A stretch of DNA of 35,668 nt, taken from assembly GCA_034698045.1 (NCBI GenBank), contig JAQGAU010000183.1:1-35668 (forward strand), read 5' to 3'. A model generated the notes under the pieces. It ran no database searches. It saw only the letters and a program-made list of their open reading frames with translations, and had not been told where the DNA came from. Position 1 is the stretch's first letter; every line of letters starts with the position of its first letter. The stretch is from Paramacrobiotus richtersi. Its lineage: Eukaryota > Tardigrada > Eutardigrada > Parachela > Macrobiotidae. The position numbers and the translations under genes were made by a program. Positions 10,303-21,748 of this stretch are shown here, piece after piece.

Positions 10303-13300
10303 ATGAATACTCATGCCTATTCCCAAATAGCCATGCAGCAGGTGCCTCCGGGGTATATGCTCGTTCCTGTGGGCTCGGTGCACGATGTCAATGCTAATCA
10401 GCGCATGGAAGAACAGGAGAGTTCTGACGCGGAGGAACTTTCCAATCGCTTATTCTGTATGAATTGCTGTAGAATTTGGTAGTTTATTCAATGCAGTACG
10501 GTTTTTTCTTTTCGTAGATTGCAGCACTTGCAATGACCATTCCGAAGAACCTTGTTGGGAGCATTCGGAGTTTGTCAAGGACCATCTCGTTGATTTGTCC
10601 GCCATTTCACTCCCTGAATGCCTTTATTTTGATCATAAGCCCGCAATGGCAGGTTAGCAACATGCTTCTGATGCAAAATTTTATATTAAGCACACGCTTA
10701 CAGTTTCTGTACGAAATCAGTGATCTGCAGTAGCACGGAAATACTAGTACTGATGGCAATTAAAAATTTCGTTCAAAATGGTCAGTTTATTTCGCGCAGT
10801 TTGTGTTTTTTCTTCAATTTTCTGGAATCTTCATGGCGCATAACTACAGGTCTGCAGTTTCCCGATAAAATGGTTGAATTTTTTTGGAAAGTTTCGCAGT
10901 TAGGTTGAGAATGGAACTGCTGGTACTGACTTGCAAACTGCTTAAAGCATCTTGATAATCTTTTTTTCTTTTAACTGACTGCCGTAACATACAACGTTTT
11001 ACTTGAAGAATTAAAAAATTATTTGTATAATATAAATAGGTATGAAAAATTTCCCACGCGACACGATCGTCATGAAATTGATCGCAGACTAGCAGAGTTT
11101 ATTAGGCCATTCGTGATTTGTCTGTTGACACATCGCCGTGGGTTAATAATTATCGCAGTGTTCATCGGCAATCACATTTTGCGTATCTATTTTCATATTT
11201 CTTTATTCATTTTAATTCATTTTTATCTTAATTTTTATGACATTTCCCCTTTTTTGTTATTAAAATTTTGCCCTTTTTTCTGTTCATTTTCTTCGTTTTT
11301 TTCTGTTTTTTTTTCTTTTACCATTTTTTTGTGTTTATTTTATTGTTTATATGTAGATAAAGGTGTTTTTGCTCGAGACGCGATTCCCGTCCAGACCGTC
11401 TTCGGTCCGCTGATTGCCCCCATTCGTAAGACATTCAGTGACGATACCACGCTGGCACTGCCCTTCTCCGACCTGGGCAAGAAGGACGCCGTGTACTTTG
11501 ATCTGCACTCTGACCACGCGTGCAACTGGATGAAGTTCGTCCGTTTCGCGGAGACACGGGCCCAGCAGAATGTGGCGGTGTGCATCCGCGATACGGACAT
11601 TCATTTCGTGACGATTCGGGATATTCCGCCGCGGGAGGAGATGCGGGTGGCCTTTTCGGAGAAGTACGCCAATGTGCTGGATGAAGCGTTTTTGCAGGAG
11701 CGGGTGATGCCGTTTGGAGCAGGTAAGGGGAAAAGATTAAGGGTTTTGTTTTGGTAATTTGACAGGAAAGTGGGCGAAGCGTTTTTTTTGCAGAACGCTG
11801 CAATTTTGTGAAATGCATCCAAAAAAAAGCTTTTGTAACTGCTGGCGAGCGTGATGCTTCATAATATTCCTTACAAAAAAAAAGATTTTTGAATTAATTA
11901 TGCATCAGCTGTTACGCTCTGGATAGCGGTTTCTTTCAGGACTAAATGAGGCATCACATATTGATCATAAATAATGTGGTTTGCTGGTCTGTCAGAGAAT
12001 TGTAATGCAACAACTGATATTTCCTCAAGTGTATCACTTAGGCAAAGGGAAAGAAGCAAAAAAGTAGCAATGGTAATTTTACACATGTTTTTTGCTTTCT
12101 GACTGGTTGTGTGCAGGTGTAATGGTAAGGAATCAGCGCAGACAGTTGGATTTTTTGTTGGATTAGCAGCGGTAAAATGGTACGAATATATTTCTCATTA
12201 TCGTCTCACGATAAGATCCAGAGGAATAACATTAGATAGCGGTGATTTTGATTAAAAATCTTTCGAGCATTATCAGGTTTTTCGGAGAGAATTTCGCAGT
12301 GAGATTTCTTGAGTTCGGAAGCGACTGTTAATTTTTTCTTGCTGTTCGAGTTTGAGCTCTGGTTTTGAGTAGATTATGGGATAATGAATTTGGGATTTTC
12401 CCGTTATGCATAACGGGATTATGCTTTTCCCATTGTCACAAGTTTCCATCGGTTTTCTCTTTAGATCCGGAAGAAATACCGCAAGCACAAGAGATAGCGG
12501 CAAGTAGCACGTCCAACGAGACATCACCCGAATTGACGGTCTCTGTCCAAGTGAAGACTCCGCAGAAATCTCACACCTCCCGCCACACTACGTTGAACGT
12601 CCGGAAAGGAACAACGGGAACGGTGTCGCCTGCGAAACGAGGACCTGGGCGTCGTAAGTGATCGTTAAAGTCTCCTGTTATTTTTGTTTCGACTTTATTG
12701 TCTTACTGCAGCGATATCGTTATTGTCGAGCTGCCTCTATGTGAAAAAAGAGCAATGTTTGGTTTTGTTCACAGCACCGCACTCCCAAGCCGTTTCCCGT
12801 CCGCAAACCTCTTCTGCAAAGAAATCATCCGGATTGACCTCCATCGTTCCCCTGAAACTCCCCTCCCGACAAAAATCCGTCCCCATTACCCGCGTCTCCC
12901 CGCGAAAACCAAAATCCATCGTCGAACCCGCCCGTTCCGCTGCACAACCACCCAAGGGCAACGAAACCTCCACCTATGGTCTGCGCTCGAAACGCTCCAG
13001 CGACACGGACTCGGAGCTGTTCCTGGATAATCACGGGAAACCCATGGTCTTCAAGATGCCCCATGGGCATAAACTGGTCCGCCCGGCTGAGAAATCCTCG
13101 AAAAAAGGTCATAGTGAATCGAAAGGGATGAAACGCTTGTCGGGGGAGACAGGGAAGAAGTTGGTGGTGGTGGATGGGTCGGTGGAGAAGGAGGAGATGC
13201 TGCCGGTTCCGATTCGATTGAAGAGTCGGAGTAGTATGCCGGCGGTTAGTTTGAAGCGGAAATCCGGGGCGAGTGAGCGGATGGTTCAGCAGAAAGGGAA

Positions 13301-14223
13301 GGGACGAGAGAAAAGTCCCCCGAGGATGATTCGACTGTTTGGGCATAATTTTGAGGATGACTCGGAGGAGGATGAGGATTGGGCGCCCGCGGGAAATGGT
13401 CGTAGTAAGTTTGTTTTCCTCATTTTTGCTGTCATCCGCTTTAATAACAAATGGAACTGTTGAATGTAGGAATGTGTGGGTGCCACTGTCCTGCATGGTG
13501 GTAATGATGATTAGTTAAATAAACTGTAAACTTTACTCTTCCGTCTGCTATATTTTTTGTTTATTTTCTGACTATTAGTTTATAATAATTAATTTTGCTG
13601 TCTTATACAGTCTGATCACTAATGAATTACTGCAACTAGCTAAAAAAAATTTTTTTTCATTTATATGCATTTTGGCTGTCTTTACAATTTAGTAAAAATT
13701 TGTAAAATTTTTACACTTTCAGGTTTTAGCTGATTCATATAGGTGGTGTGATATATGTGACTGTTATCAAGTTTTGTTGGAATTCATTGCTGCATAAGTC
13801 TGAGTTGTTCATATTAAATTTTACGATTTTGCTACTAAACCGAAAAATTTTTTCTAAAATGTATTCGAATTGCATACAAAATGTAAGCTATATGTAGCAG
13901 CTGTCTGGTTTTATATCAAATTATCTGACAATTTTTGGAACTTTGCAGGCGGCGAATCATCGTTATCCAAAGATTCCGTCCTGTCGTCGGATACTACGGG
14001 AACATACATTACCGACTCGGAGCGTGCATTTCCCGTTAAGAAACGAAAAACTCTCCCTTCACCAAGGAAACCCGCCGCTGTGCCGGGTACACCATCCAGT
14101 CGAAAAGCTGTATTGAAAAAATCACCCAAAAAAGTTTTACATTTTTCACCGGAAATTGAACGCGTGGTGAACCCGCCGTCGCGTCATCCCACGCGCCAGA
14201 AGGATGGAAGCGAGGAAATGTAG
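10303..14223 (+). CDS. PRDM10/15-like unit 1: zinc knuckle + PR/SET domain, no C2H2 fingers
   Basis: Joined exons: 10303-10456, 10518-10652, 11357-11722, 12465-12653, 12775-13404, 13949-14223, giving 582 residues, all junctions in phase 1. Residues 52-96 form the knuckle (YCSTCNDHSEEPCWEH, then SLPECLYFD). Residues 97-205 form the PR/SET domain (KGVFARDAIPVQTVFGPL, then CNWMKFVRFAE and QQNVAVC). PR domains of the PRDM family can be histone methyltransferases or protein-binding modules. Here the conserved VWY before the last strand is VAF (EEMRVAFSEKY), so activity is doubtful. The rest is a basic Ser/Lys-rich tail with an AT-hook-like KRGPGRPP formed across the exon 4/5 junction and an acidic patch (DDSEEDEDW). 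Homologues continue into C2H2 fingers, but this one stops at GSEEM. The last exon keeps FSPEIERVV, resembling the pre-finger linker YTPKVERVI of unit 2. It could be a truncated paralogue, a specialised short form, or the 5' part of transcripts spliced into unit 2. Confidence 0.82.
11155..11350. other. Extended T-rich tract before unit 1 PR exon
   Basis: About 190 bases of nearly pure T/C with scattered A precede the acceptor of the PR exon (tatatgtag, ending 11356). It is an unusually long polypyrimidine tract. It also opens a long artefactual reading frame into the PR exon, so an exon start upstream of 11357 should not be accepted. Confidence 0.6.
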
Positions 14224-15040
14224 GAGAATGACCGGGATGCATTTTTGACAAATCTGGACAGTTCCTGCATCGGTCCTTATCGTTTTGCTCATGTGGATAC
14301 AAGTTGCCATGTTTGCCATTTAATTTTACAGTTTTTGATCAATTTTTGTATGGACCACTTGAATAATTTTTTATGGAGATTTTCTGGAGTTAGCATATTT
14401 TATGGAAATTGGGAGACTTCTTTAGTTTCTATGTTTACTATTCAGTACTGGTGATTGGTTTATAGCCTGAAGATTTTTCGCTGATTGGAATAGTTGTGGT
14501 TTTTGTTCAGCTTTTATTAAAAGGAGGAAAGGAAATGCCGTATTTTTGACTAAATCTACAGTCGTTTTTGGCGAAGTTTAATATGTTGCGCCCGATACAT
14601 CCGCTTATCGTTCAGACTTTCGATACAATTAAACAGCGATCGAAATCCAGTATGAAATTATTGAAATGATCATTAAAATTTTTCGTATCACTTTTGATTT
14701 TCTCAATCCAAATTCTGCACTTTTATTAAGTAGTTTTAGCTGACTCGCACTCGTGCGTCACTGCGTTAGGTGGCGTAGCGTATCGTATAACCACCGTGCT
14801 GTTACACGGCCAACACCCAAAGATGGCGTTCGGTACGGCACACAAGGACGTTCGAAACGGTACGCAAAGATGTTCGGTACGGCGCGCGCACACGTCTACA
14901 ACCTACCCCTCGCCCAACGGTTCGTTGCGTGAAGGTTTTCTGATCCAAGCCAAACAAATTACAAAAATCAAAATCCACTGTTAAAACTTGTGGTATGTTA
15001 TCTGCTTTTCAATTGTATTTTATTATTCAAACTTCCCACA
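14224..15040. promoter_or_regulatory. Unit 1 - unit 2 spacer with unit 2 promoter-like DNA
   Basis: There is no coding exon. The first part is probably the unit 1 3' UTR; no canonical AATAAA was found, and an ATTAAA lies near 14627. The segment 14745-14900 is GC- and CpG-rich with a 22-bp triplicate (separate entry), which suggests the unit 2 promoter. Confidence 0.4.
14821..14889. repeat. Three-copy 22-bp tandem repeat upstream of unit 2
   Basis: The core gttcggtacgg or a close variant begins at 14828, 14850 (gttcgaaacggtacg) and 14872, exactly 22 bp apart. The copies are separated by cacacaagg/caaagat-type spacers. The period is not a multiple of three, so it is not a coding repeat. It sits about 150-210 bp before the unit 2 start, where clustered factor-binding sites would be expected. 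Confidence 0.75.
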
Positions 15041-18000
15041 ATGCCGCGAATGTCTTTACGATCCAGCAGTCGAGTGGCAGCTCGTGCTCCTCCTCCGCCA
15101 CAACCACCATCTGTCCCCGTAATTCAGCAATCTCCACAATCCCCACCACCGTCTGCTACGGTAATTGAGCCAGATCCTGAAGCCGTTACAGGTGTACACT
15201 CTGGTCTGGACGTTCAGGAGGAGTCGTTATGTACGTAAGAATCATTTTTCTGAAGAAAAATGAGGATTTCACGTCAGTTGCTGATTAGGGTGCGACAAAT
15301 GTGGGAAATTACTGGAAGAACCTTGTTGGGAGCATGCATCACCCCTGAGGGACCAGCACGTCAATATGGCACTGTCAACCCTTCCGGACTCGCTGATTGT
15401 GCAACAACGCGAAGGGATGACAGGTAGAATTGATGTTTTTGTAGTTTATCCATGGTTTATACGGAAAATACCTGTTATTTTTGAGGAAAAACCATTTTTG
15501 GAAAAGTTACGATTAGCTTACTGACTGCCTTTGATCAAAGAATCCGCTGAAATTTGGTATTTTTCTTATGCTGATTAACGAAAAAAAAGAAATTTTCTAC
15601 ATTATTGGTTTGTTTGAAAACAAAACCGTAAGAAAATGGACACAGGCTAGGTTGGTGGGGACGTGTAGCCATGTATGGAACGCTGGGGAGGACGCCCTAA
15701 TGTGTTCCCCTTTGGTTTTGGGGGGCATTGGTTTGCTCTTGTGCTTGCTACGCTCGATCCCATCATTGCGGCTGTATACGGTGGACTTGGTGTCGAGCGT
15801 TTGTAATATAATAGTACTGAACCTTACGTGTTAGAAAGCTACCTTTTACAGTGATAATAGATAGAATAATACTAACAATTAGTGATATTCTAACAGTTAG
15901 AAAAGTTCAGTAAAAATTTTTTATTATTTCTGATAGTTAGTAATATTCTTACTGGTGATAATGAACAGCGATACAAATTCATATAATACAAAAACGAAGA
16001 GAATTGTAGATGCAATCAGAAATAATAATCTGAATTTGATGGTAAGAAAAACATTTTATTAAGCAGAACAAATAGTTATCTAAATGCTAAAGATTGCTCG
16101 GTTTAGGCAGATTGTTTTGAGATGGTTTGGAGTGTAAACTGATTAGAAATGTCATGAAAAAAGTTGGAAATGTGGAAATGCGTTACTTACCTGTTGTCAT
16201 TATGTCTGTATAATCATGCTGATGATTTTGGTTATAACAGGCAGTTGACCATTTGTTTGTGTTGCGCAGAAAAAGGCGTATTTGCCATCATTCCCGTCCC
16301 GCTGCAAACCAAGTTCGGCCCCCTGGAAGCTCCGATCGGCGATGAACCCAGCTGTTTCGCCATACCCGATGAGAAAACCAACGTCAAGTACTATCAACTG
16401 ACATCGGATAAAACCGCCAACTGGATGAAGTTTGTACGCTTTGCGGAGGGGAAACCCGATCAGAATCTGGCCGTTTACCTCAAGGGCACGGAGATCTACT
16501 TTATCAGCGTCAAGGATATCGCACCCGGGGACGAATTACGGGTGTGGTATTCGAAAAAGTATACGGATTCCGTTGGGCACTTACTGCAGCCAGGTAACGC
16601 AGTGACGAGAATCTAACGAAGAAATTGTACTGGCTTGTGCGTTTGAGAATTATAAAGTGGATAGTGACTGCAAAATGAACTCTATCCTGTAACGGAAATT
16701 AATTTTCTGAAACTATCCTGCAACGGAATATTAATTTTATATATAATAATTAATTTTAAGTTTTCTATATTAATTTTTATATGTATATAAATTAATTTAT
16801 ATTAATTTCTGTGTTGAAACCGATATTTATTTGTGCAACTATCCTGCAACGGAATATTAATTTATATATCTAAATTAATTTTAATTTTTTTATATTAGTT
16901 TTTATATATATATTAATTAATTTGTATTTATTTCTATGTTGAAACCGATGTTTATTTGTGCAACTATCCTGCAACGGAATATTAATTTATATATATTAAT
17001 TAATTTTAATTTTTTTTTATATTAATTTTTATATATATATAAATTGATTTCTATTAATTTCTATGTTGAAACCGATATTTATTTGTGCAACTATCCTGCA
17101 ACGGAATATTGATTTATATATATTAATTAATTTTAATTTTTTTTATATTAATTTTTATATATATATAAATTAATTTCTATTAATTTCTATGTTGAAACCG
17201 ATATTTATTTGTGCAACTACCCTGCAACGGAATATTGATTTTTGTAACTGCATCTGAAAATGCACGCACGTAAAATTGTGTTGCTTGCAGTCGGGACTCG
17301 GGAGTTGGTAAGGAAGCCGTCGTAGTGAAAGGGCTTGCTTAAAGTGGGCAGTACCAATCGTACTTTGCTGGCCTTGAGCGTAAATTTACTAATGTTCGCT
17401 TCAGTTTGTTAACATTTCCTAATTGGTTTTACTTTTTGTCTTTGAATTTTCTATGTCGAAAACTAGTTGCTATGGTGGGAACTATGACTGACTGAGAACT
17501 TACAGTTAGAATTTCCCGTAAAATAGGAAAAATCACTGGTAAAAAAACCAAGCACACTTCTTAAAGCAGTAAATTCTCATGAATATGAAAAATCCGGAAA
17601 AAAAATTTGTTAACGTCGAACCGAATTGTAATTCGAGAATACAACACGGGAAAACGGCAACAATATAGTAAGAATTTTGATTATTCATTGATCCGAAGTT
17701 GTGACGATAAAAAATTGGTAAACTGAGTGATATTGCCGTTGCAGTTACAGAACTGGCACAAACAGCGGCTAGCGAAGCGGAAGACGAAGCTGCTGAACCG
17801 GAAGAAGATGAAATGGCAGAATGCGAAGACGAAGAAGAAGAAATGCTCGACGGATCAGACAAGGATTTAGATGAAATGGAGCACGAAGGTGCGGATGATG
17901 CCGCGGAGGAAGAAGGGGAGCCGGCGGAGGACAATGGGGAGCAAGCCGCGGACGTGGAAATGGCCGAGTCCCACGAGCCAGGTATTTGTGAAATAATGTG

Positions 18001-20988
18001 CATAAATGGATAAAATTGTGAAATTAATATTGTGCTTAAAATTGTGAAATTGATATTGTGCATACATGGATAAAATTGTCAAATAATGTGCATAATTAAT
18101 GGATAAAATCATGAATAATGCGTATAAATTGGTAAAAATTGCACAGATAGGAATTACAGTACGTTAGACCGGCTAATGTATAGCTTAAACTGAAAAAATG
18201 TTACAAAAAAAATCTGATGATATGAAATACTACCATAAGGAACGAACATCTGCACTAAGAAGAATAGCTTTAATTTAGCACATTAACGGAACATGTAATG
18301 CATGAAGATAAGAAGTAAGCAACAGAAACCACAGAGAAAGTATAAACAGCAGTAACGGAGAAGAAAACTGAGTGTATGGTATCTATATGAAAATGTATGT
18401 TAACTGAATGCAGAACGAAACGAACATGTTGGCAAATTTTTAGAATACGTTTCCAACAAGCCTGCCGTGCGTATTGAGCGGATTATCCGCACCAACCGCC
18501 CCCGAGGTCCCTCGCGACTATCCACCGGCCCGTATACCCCCAAGGTGGAGCGTGTCATCATGAAGAAGACGGCCCAACTTCTCTCCCAGTTGAGTCCGAT
18601 GGCCCCACCCAAACCATCCCGCACTAGGGCCACACGGCATCCGTATCCCCATGGATGCGCCGAGTGCGGTTTGCATTTCCGACAGGTACTTGTTTCGACG
18701 AAAGACAGTAGTTTGGTGTAGTTTTTGACTTCTGGTGATGTAATTCGAAGATAATAGTGGTATAGGAGGCATAAAATCAGGCATTAATGTGTTATATGAA
18801 TAAATATAATAAGTGAAAAAAATGACTAAAGTAAATCGAGATTTGCGAATCGATTGCAATGAAAAAGATATATGAAGCATACTATTTTTGATTAAGGAAT
18901 TTCAGCGTCTGATTGTAATGGAAAAAAGCAAGAGCACCAGAAAAAAAGACGAAAAAGTTTGACTACATGGATTGAAAAACAGAAAAAAATTCTCGTTACA
19001 GTACAAAAATTTCATCAACTATATACGCTCAAAGTTGAAATTCGCAAAATAAATGGAGAATGAATTAAAATTAATAACTACATGACGTACAGACGAAAGT
19101 GCATATCATGTACTACTAAGGGCATGACCTTGAAACATCTTTTGTAAAACGCAGGAAGAGCTCCTCCATCTGCACAGTTTTGCGCATGTGCCGGACGAGG
19201 AGCGCGTGGAAGACGACGAGTACCAGTGTCCGCAGTGTGGCATCACCCGGAAGAACGTGGCGAATATCGTCAAACATGTCAAGGCGCATGCGCGCACCAT
19301 GGAGCAGTTGGAAGCCCGGAGGAAAGACTGTCCATACTGTGGCAAGGAATTTGTCAATCTGCAGAAGCATCTGGAGAGTACGCATAAGGATAAGGTGGTG
19401 ATTAATCTGGATGCGGACGAGGCGGAAGAATGCCGCTGTAAAGAATGTGGATTCCAGGCCAGGACTAAGCAGGCCATTACGAATCATTTGAAGGTATGTT
19501 TCTCTTCACATGTTCCATTTCTACCGTCATTGCTCTGTCCATTTGGATCATTTTTAATAATTTGTAATTACACTCATCGATTGATTAGGCGTAAAATCAG
19601 TCTGCAGTGAAACGTAGTGTATTGGCTCCATAACTAGGTAAGTGCACTCGCTGCTGCGGGCACTGAATGACCGAAGCGAAGTAAGAACTCCTATTATAAT
19701 TTTTAGGGCACTACTATAGACAACATCTGATTAAAAGTAATTTTTCTAGACTTCTATGTTTTCCTGCATGTGCCACCGCTAATTTATAATATTTTTAACA
19801 AATAATATAAAATATAATTATTTAATAATATTAGTAATATAATTAACCAATAATATCATTTAATTATCTGCCGATAGACCGACAGGGAAATCATTTTGAC
19901 CTTAGTATAGGGGCCTTCGATACTTAATAATATTGTTATTAAATAATAAATAGTATAATAATATAGTTATTTAATAATATAATTAACCAATAATATTATT
20001 TAATTATCTACCGACAGACCGACAGGAAATCATTTTGACCTGAGTATAGAGCACCTTCGCTTCGGTCGATTAGTCAAACTTGACGCGGAACTTGAATATA
20101 GATGAGCTTTGGTACGTTATGTGCGAGAGACTTTATTTACCAATAGTTTTTACCGTTGACTGTCATGTGTGTTTCAGTTAGTTAAAGATGCATATTCGTG
20201 ATTTTATGACGATTTTTCCTTTATTTGTGAATTAGTTGTTTTTTGCTCTCCATTGAGACATAGAAGAAGTTGTGTACCGCTTATCAGCGGTACAAAGATA
20301 ATATTTAATAATCTTATAATTATTTATACTTTTCCTGTTAGTATGGACATTTCTCTATAAAACTATCGCTTCAGATCACGCCTTGCTTGTTTTGGAAATG
20401 GCTCGGTAATGTGAATTAAATCTGTTGCAGAAACACCTCGAACCCGAAAAGAACATCCGCATGTGTGTCATCTGCGAGGAGACCTTCCCCTTCACCCCGA
20501 CCGGCGCCGCCGACCTCCAGCAGCACGTAGAAACCCACATCATCGACGACAACTTCCCCTGCCGACTGTGCGATAAAAAGTACTCCACCTACCGCGGCCT
20601 GACCGACCACTACGGCACCAACCACGATCCCAGTCAAATGTGCCACTGTGAGATTTGCAATCGGGAGTTTATGACCAAGTGGCGATTGAAGCGGCACATG
20701 CTCTCCCATTCCAACATCTTCAATTTCATGTGTGAACTGTGTGGGAAGCAGTTTAAGAGTAAAGGGCAACTGCAGAAGCATAATAAGTATGTGCATATTG
20801 GGCAGAAGAGGTTACGACCCAGTGAGAAGGGATTGAAGAAGAATTATAAGGAGCGGCTGCGGCAGGCGTATGAGTATTCACCGTTCAAGTGTCATACGTG
20901 TAAGGTGGGGTACAGGCAGCGGGGGATGCTGCTGAATCATGTCATGTCCCGGCATCCGGAGACGTCGCTGGATACTATTCCGCCGTGA
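15041..20988 (+). CDS. PRDM10/15-like unit 2: zinc knuckle, PR/SET, nine C2H2 fingers
   Basis: Joined exons: 15041-15230, 15289-15423, 16270-16593, 17745-17981, 18444-18685, 19155-19493, 20431-20988, giving 674 residues. The first 63 residues are Ser/Pro/Arg-rich. The knuckle is at 64-108 (WCDKCGKLLEEPCWEHAS). The PR/SET domain is at 109-216 (KGVFAIIPVPLQTKFGPLEA; NWMKFVRFAE; DELRVWYSKKY, with the usual VWY kept). An acidic exon (217-295, runs of Glu/Asp) and a basic linker follow. Nine C2H2 fingers start at about 367 (CAECGLHFRQEELLHLH) and end with RQRGMLLNHVMSRHPE then DTIPP, a C-terminus typical of PRDM10/PRDM15. Finger 3 is short (x9) and finger 5 long (x16). Finger 4 is split by the last intron (NHLK|KH). 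The protein should be a nuclear sequence-specific regulator. The start at 15041 was preferred over an in-frame ATG at 14990, which sits in a hydrophobic non-conserved stretch. Confidence 0.9.
15640..15805. other. GC-rich island with inverted repeat in unit 2 intron 2
   Basis: Within the AT-rich 15424-16269 intron, this block is clearly GC-richer. It contains acgctcga (15750-15757) and tcgagcgt (15793-15800), a perfect 8-bp inverted repeat that extends to about 13 bp with two mismatches. It may be a transposon fragment or a structured RNA. No protein domain was recognised in it. Confidence 0.4.
16682..17245. repeat. Minisatellite, about 126-bp unit, in unit 2 intron 3
   Basis: The marker actatcctgcaacggaatat recurs at about 16712, 16838, 16963, 17090 and 17216 (the last as actaccctg), spaced 125-127 bp. 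A diverged partial copy begins at 16682. Each unit is mainly AT-rich (atattaatttttatatata) and contains ctatgttgaaaccgatattt before the marker. It lies wholly in the 16594-17744 intron. Confidence 0.92.
19669..20067. mobile_element. MITE-like element with 13-bp inverted ends in unit 2 intron 6
   Basis: The sequence gaccgaagcgaag at 19669-19681 is matched by its exact reverse complement cttcgcttcggtc at 20055-20067, so they bound about 400 bp. The interior is AT-rich, has no open frame, and holds a direct duplication of about 80-90 bp offset by 140 bp (aattaaccaataatat at 19841 and 19981, each followed by gaccgacagg and aaatcattttgacct). This fits a non-autonomous inverted-repeat element with internal duplication. 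Target-site duplications were not established. Confidence 0.6.
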
Positions 20989-21748
20989 TGGGAGGGTGGG
21001 TTTTTTTGGCGGTTTGAAGGGTTGTCATGAATTATGTTTTTTCGGTTTTTTTTTGTTGATTTGAAGGGTTGTCGTGAATTATGTTTTTTTGGGGGTTTTT
21101 GCCTTGTTTTAGTTTTTTATTGGGAGAATTTTTGATATTATGTCCTTCCGTTTATTTTAGCCGGATCTGTTGTATTTATGTAATCTGCCTTAAAATTGCA
21201 TACGGGCGATTATGTTTGAAAATGCATATAAAATGTATATAAATTTCCTGTGAGTTGTGTGTTAGATGACGAATTATAAGACGAAAAACAACAGAAACTC
21301 GCAATTAGTGATGGTGTTTTTATTGGCCGATATGCAGTAAAGAACTAAACAAATCAACACTCAAAATACGCATTTCAACAATAAAACGACACAGTTCTGC
21401 GTAACTGACGGAGCAAACGTAAAACACTCGCAGATTGACACCTAATACTGGTTGTAAGTGAGAAAGCAGTAACTGGAATTCAACGAAAAATTTGGACTGC
21501 AAATTAAACGCAAAACGAACGAATTATCGAGTCACATCGACCAACAAAACCGAGAGAAAACCGTAACATTTCACAGATTCCTAATCACATGAATCAAATA
21601 TCTTAACAACAACGTAACATTCCCATCCAACGAAAAAACCCGAACAAAACCTAACAATTTCTCCAAAATACCATGTCCAAACCAAAACTCTGAGTAAAAC
21701 GTAACAATTTCTCCAAAAACGGCATCGGAATCACTTCTCACCTGGTTT
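20989..21748. terminator. Convergent 3' ends of unit 2 (+) and HMGB-like gene (-)
   Basis: The stop codons of unit 2 and of the minus-strand HMG gene face each other. An AATAAA on the + strand lies at 21380-21385, and one on the - strand at 21319-21324 (tttatt on the + strand). If both are used, the two transcripts overlap tail to tail. At 21605-21715 there is a short direct repeat (aacaatttctccaaaa twice, with cgtaacatt/cgtaacaat). No coding exon was seen. Confidence 0.5.

Noticed and set aside
10270-10340. tRNA-like B-box (ggaatcgaatc, minus strand sense)
   Set aside because: No matching T-stem, anticodon stem or acceptor stem could be drawn, and the region overlaps the coding start of unit 1.
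11023-11356. Upstream extension of the unit 1 PR exon, giving a hydrophobic N-terminus that looks like membrane helices
   Set aside because: It is translation of a T-rich polypyrimidine tract before a normal acceptor. The phase-1 junction from the knuckle exon fits the 11357 start exactly.
12825-13496. 223-codon minus-strand open frame
   Set aside because: It is antisense to the large basic exon of PRDM unit 1. The His/Pro/Arg-rich composition is what the reverse strand of that exon would give.
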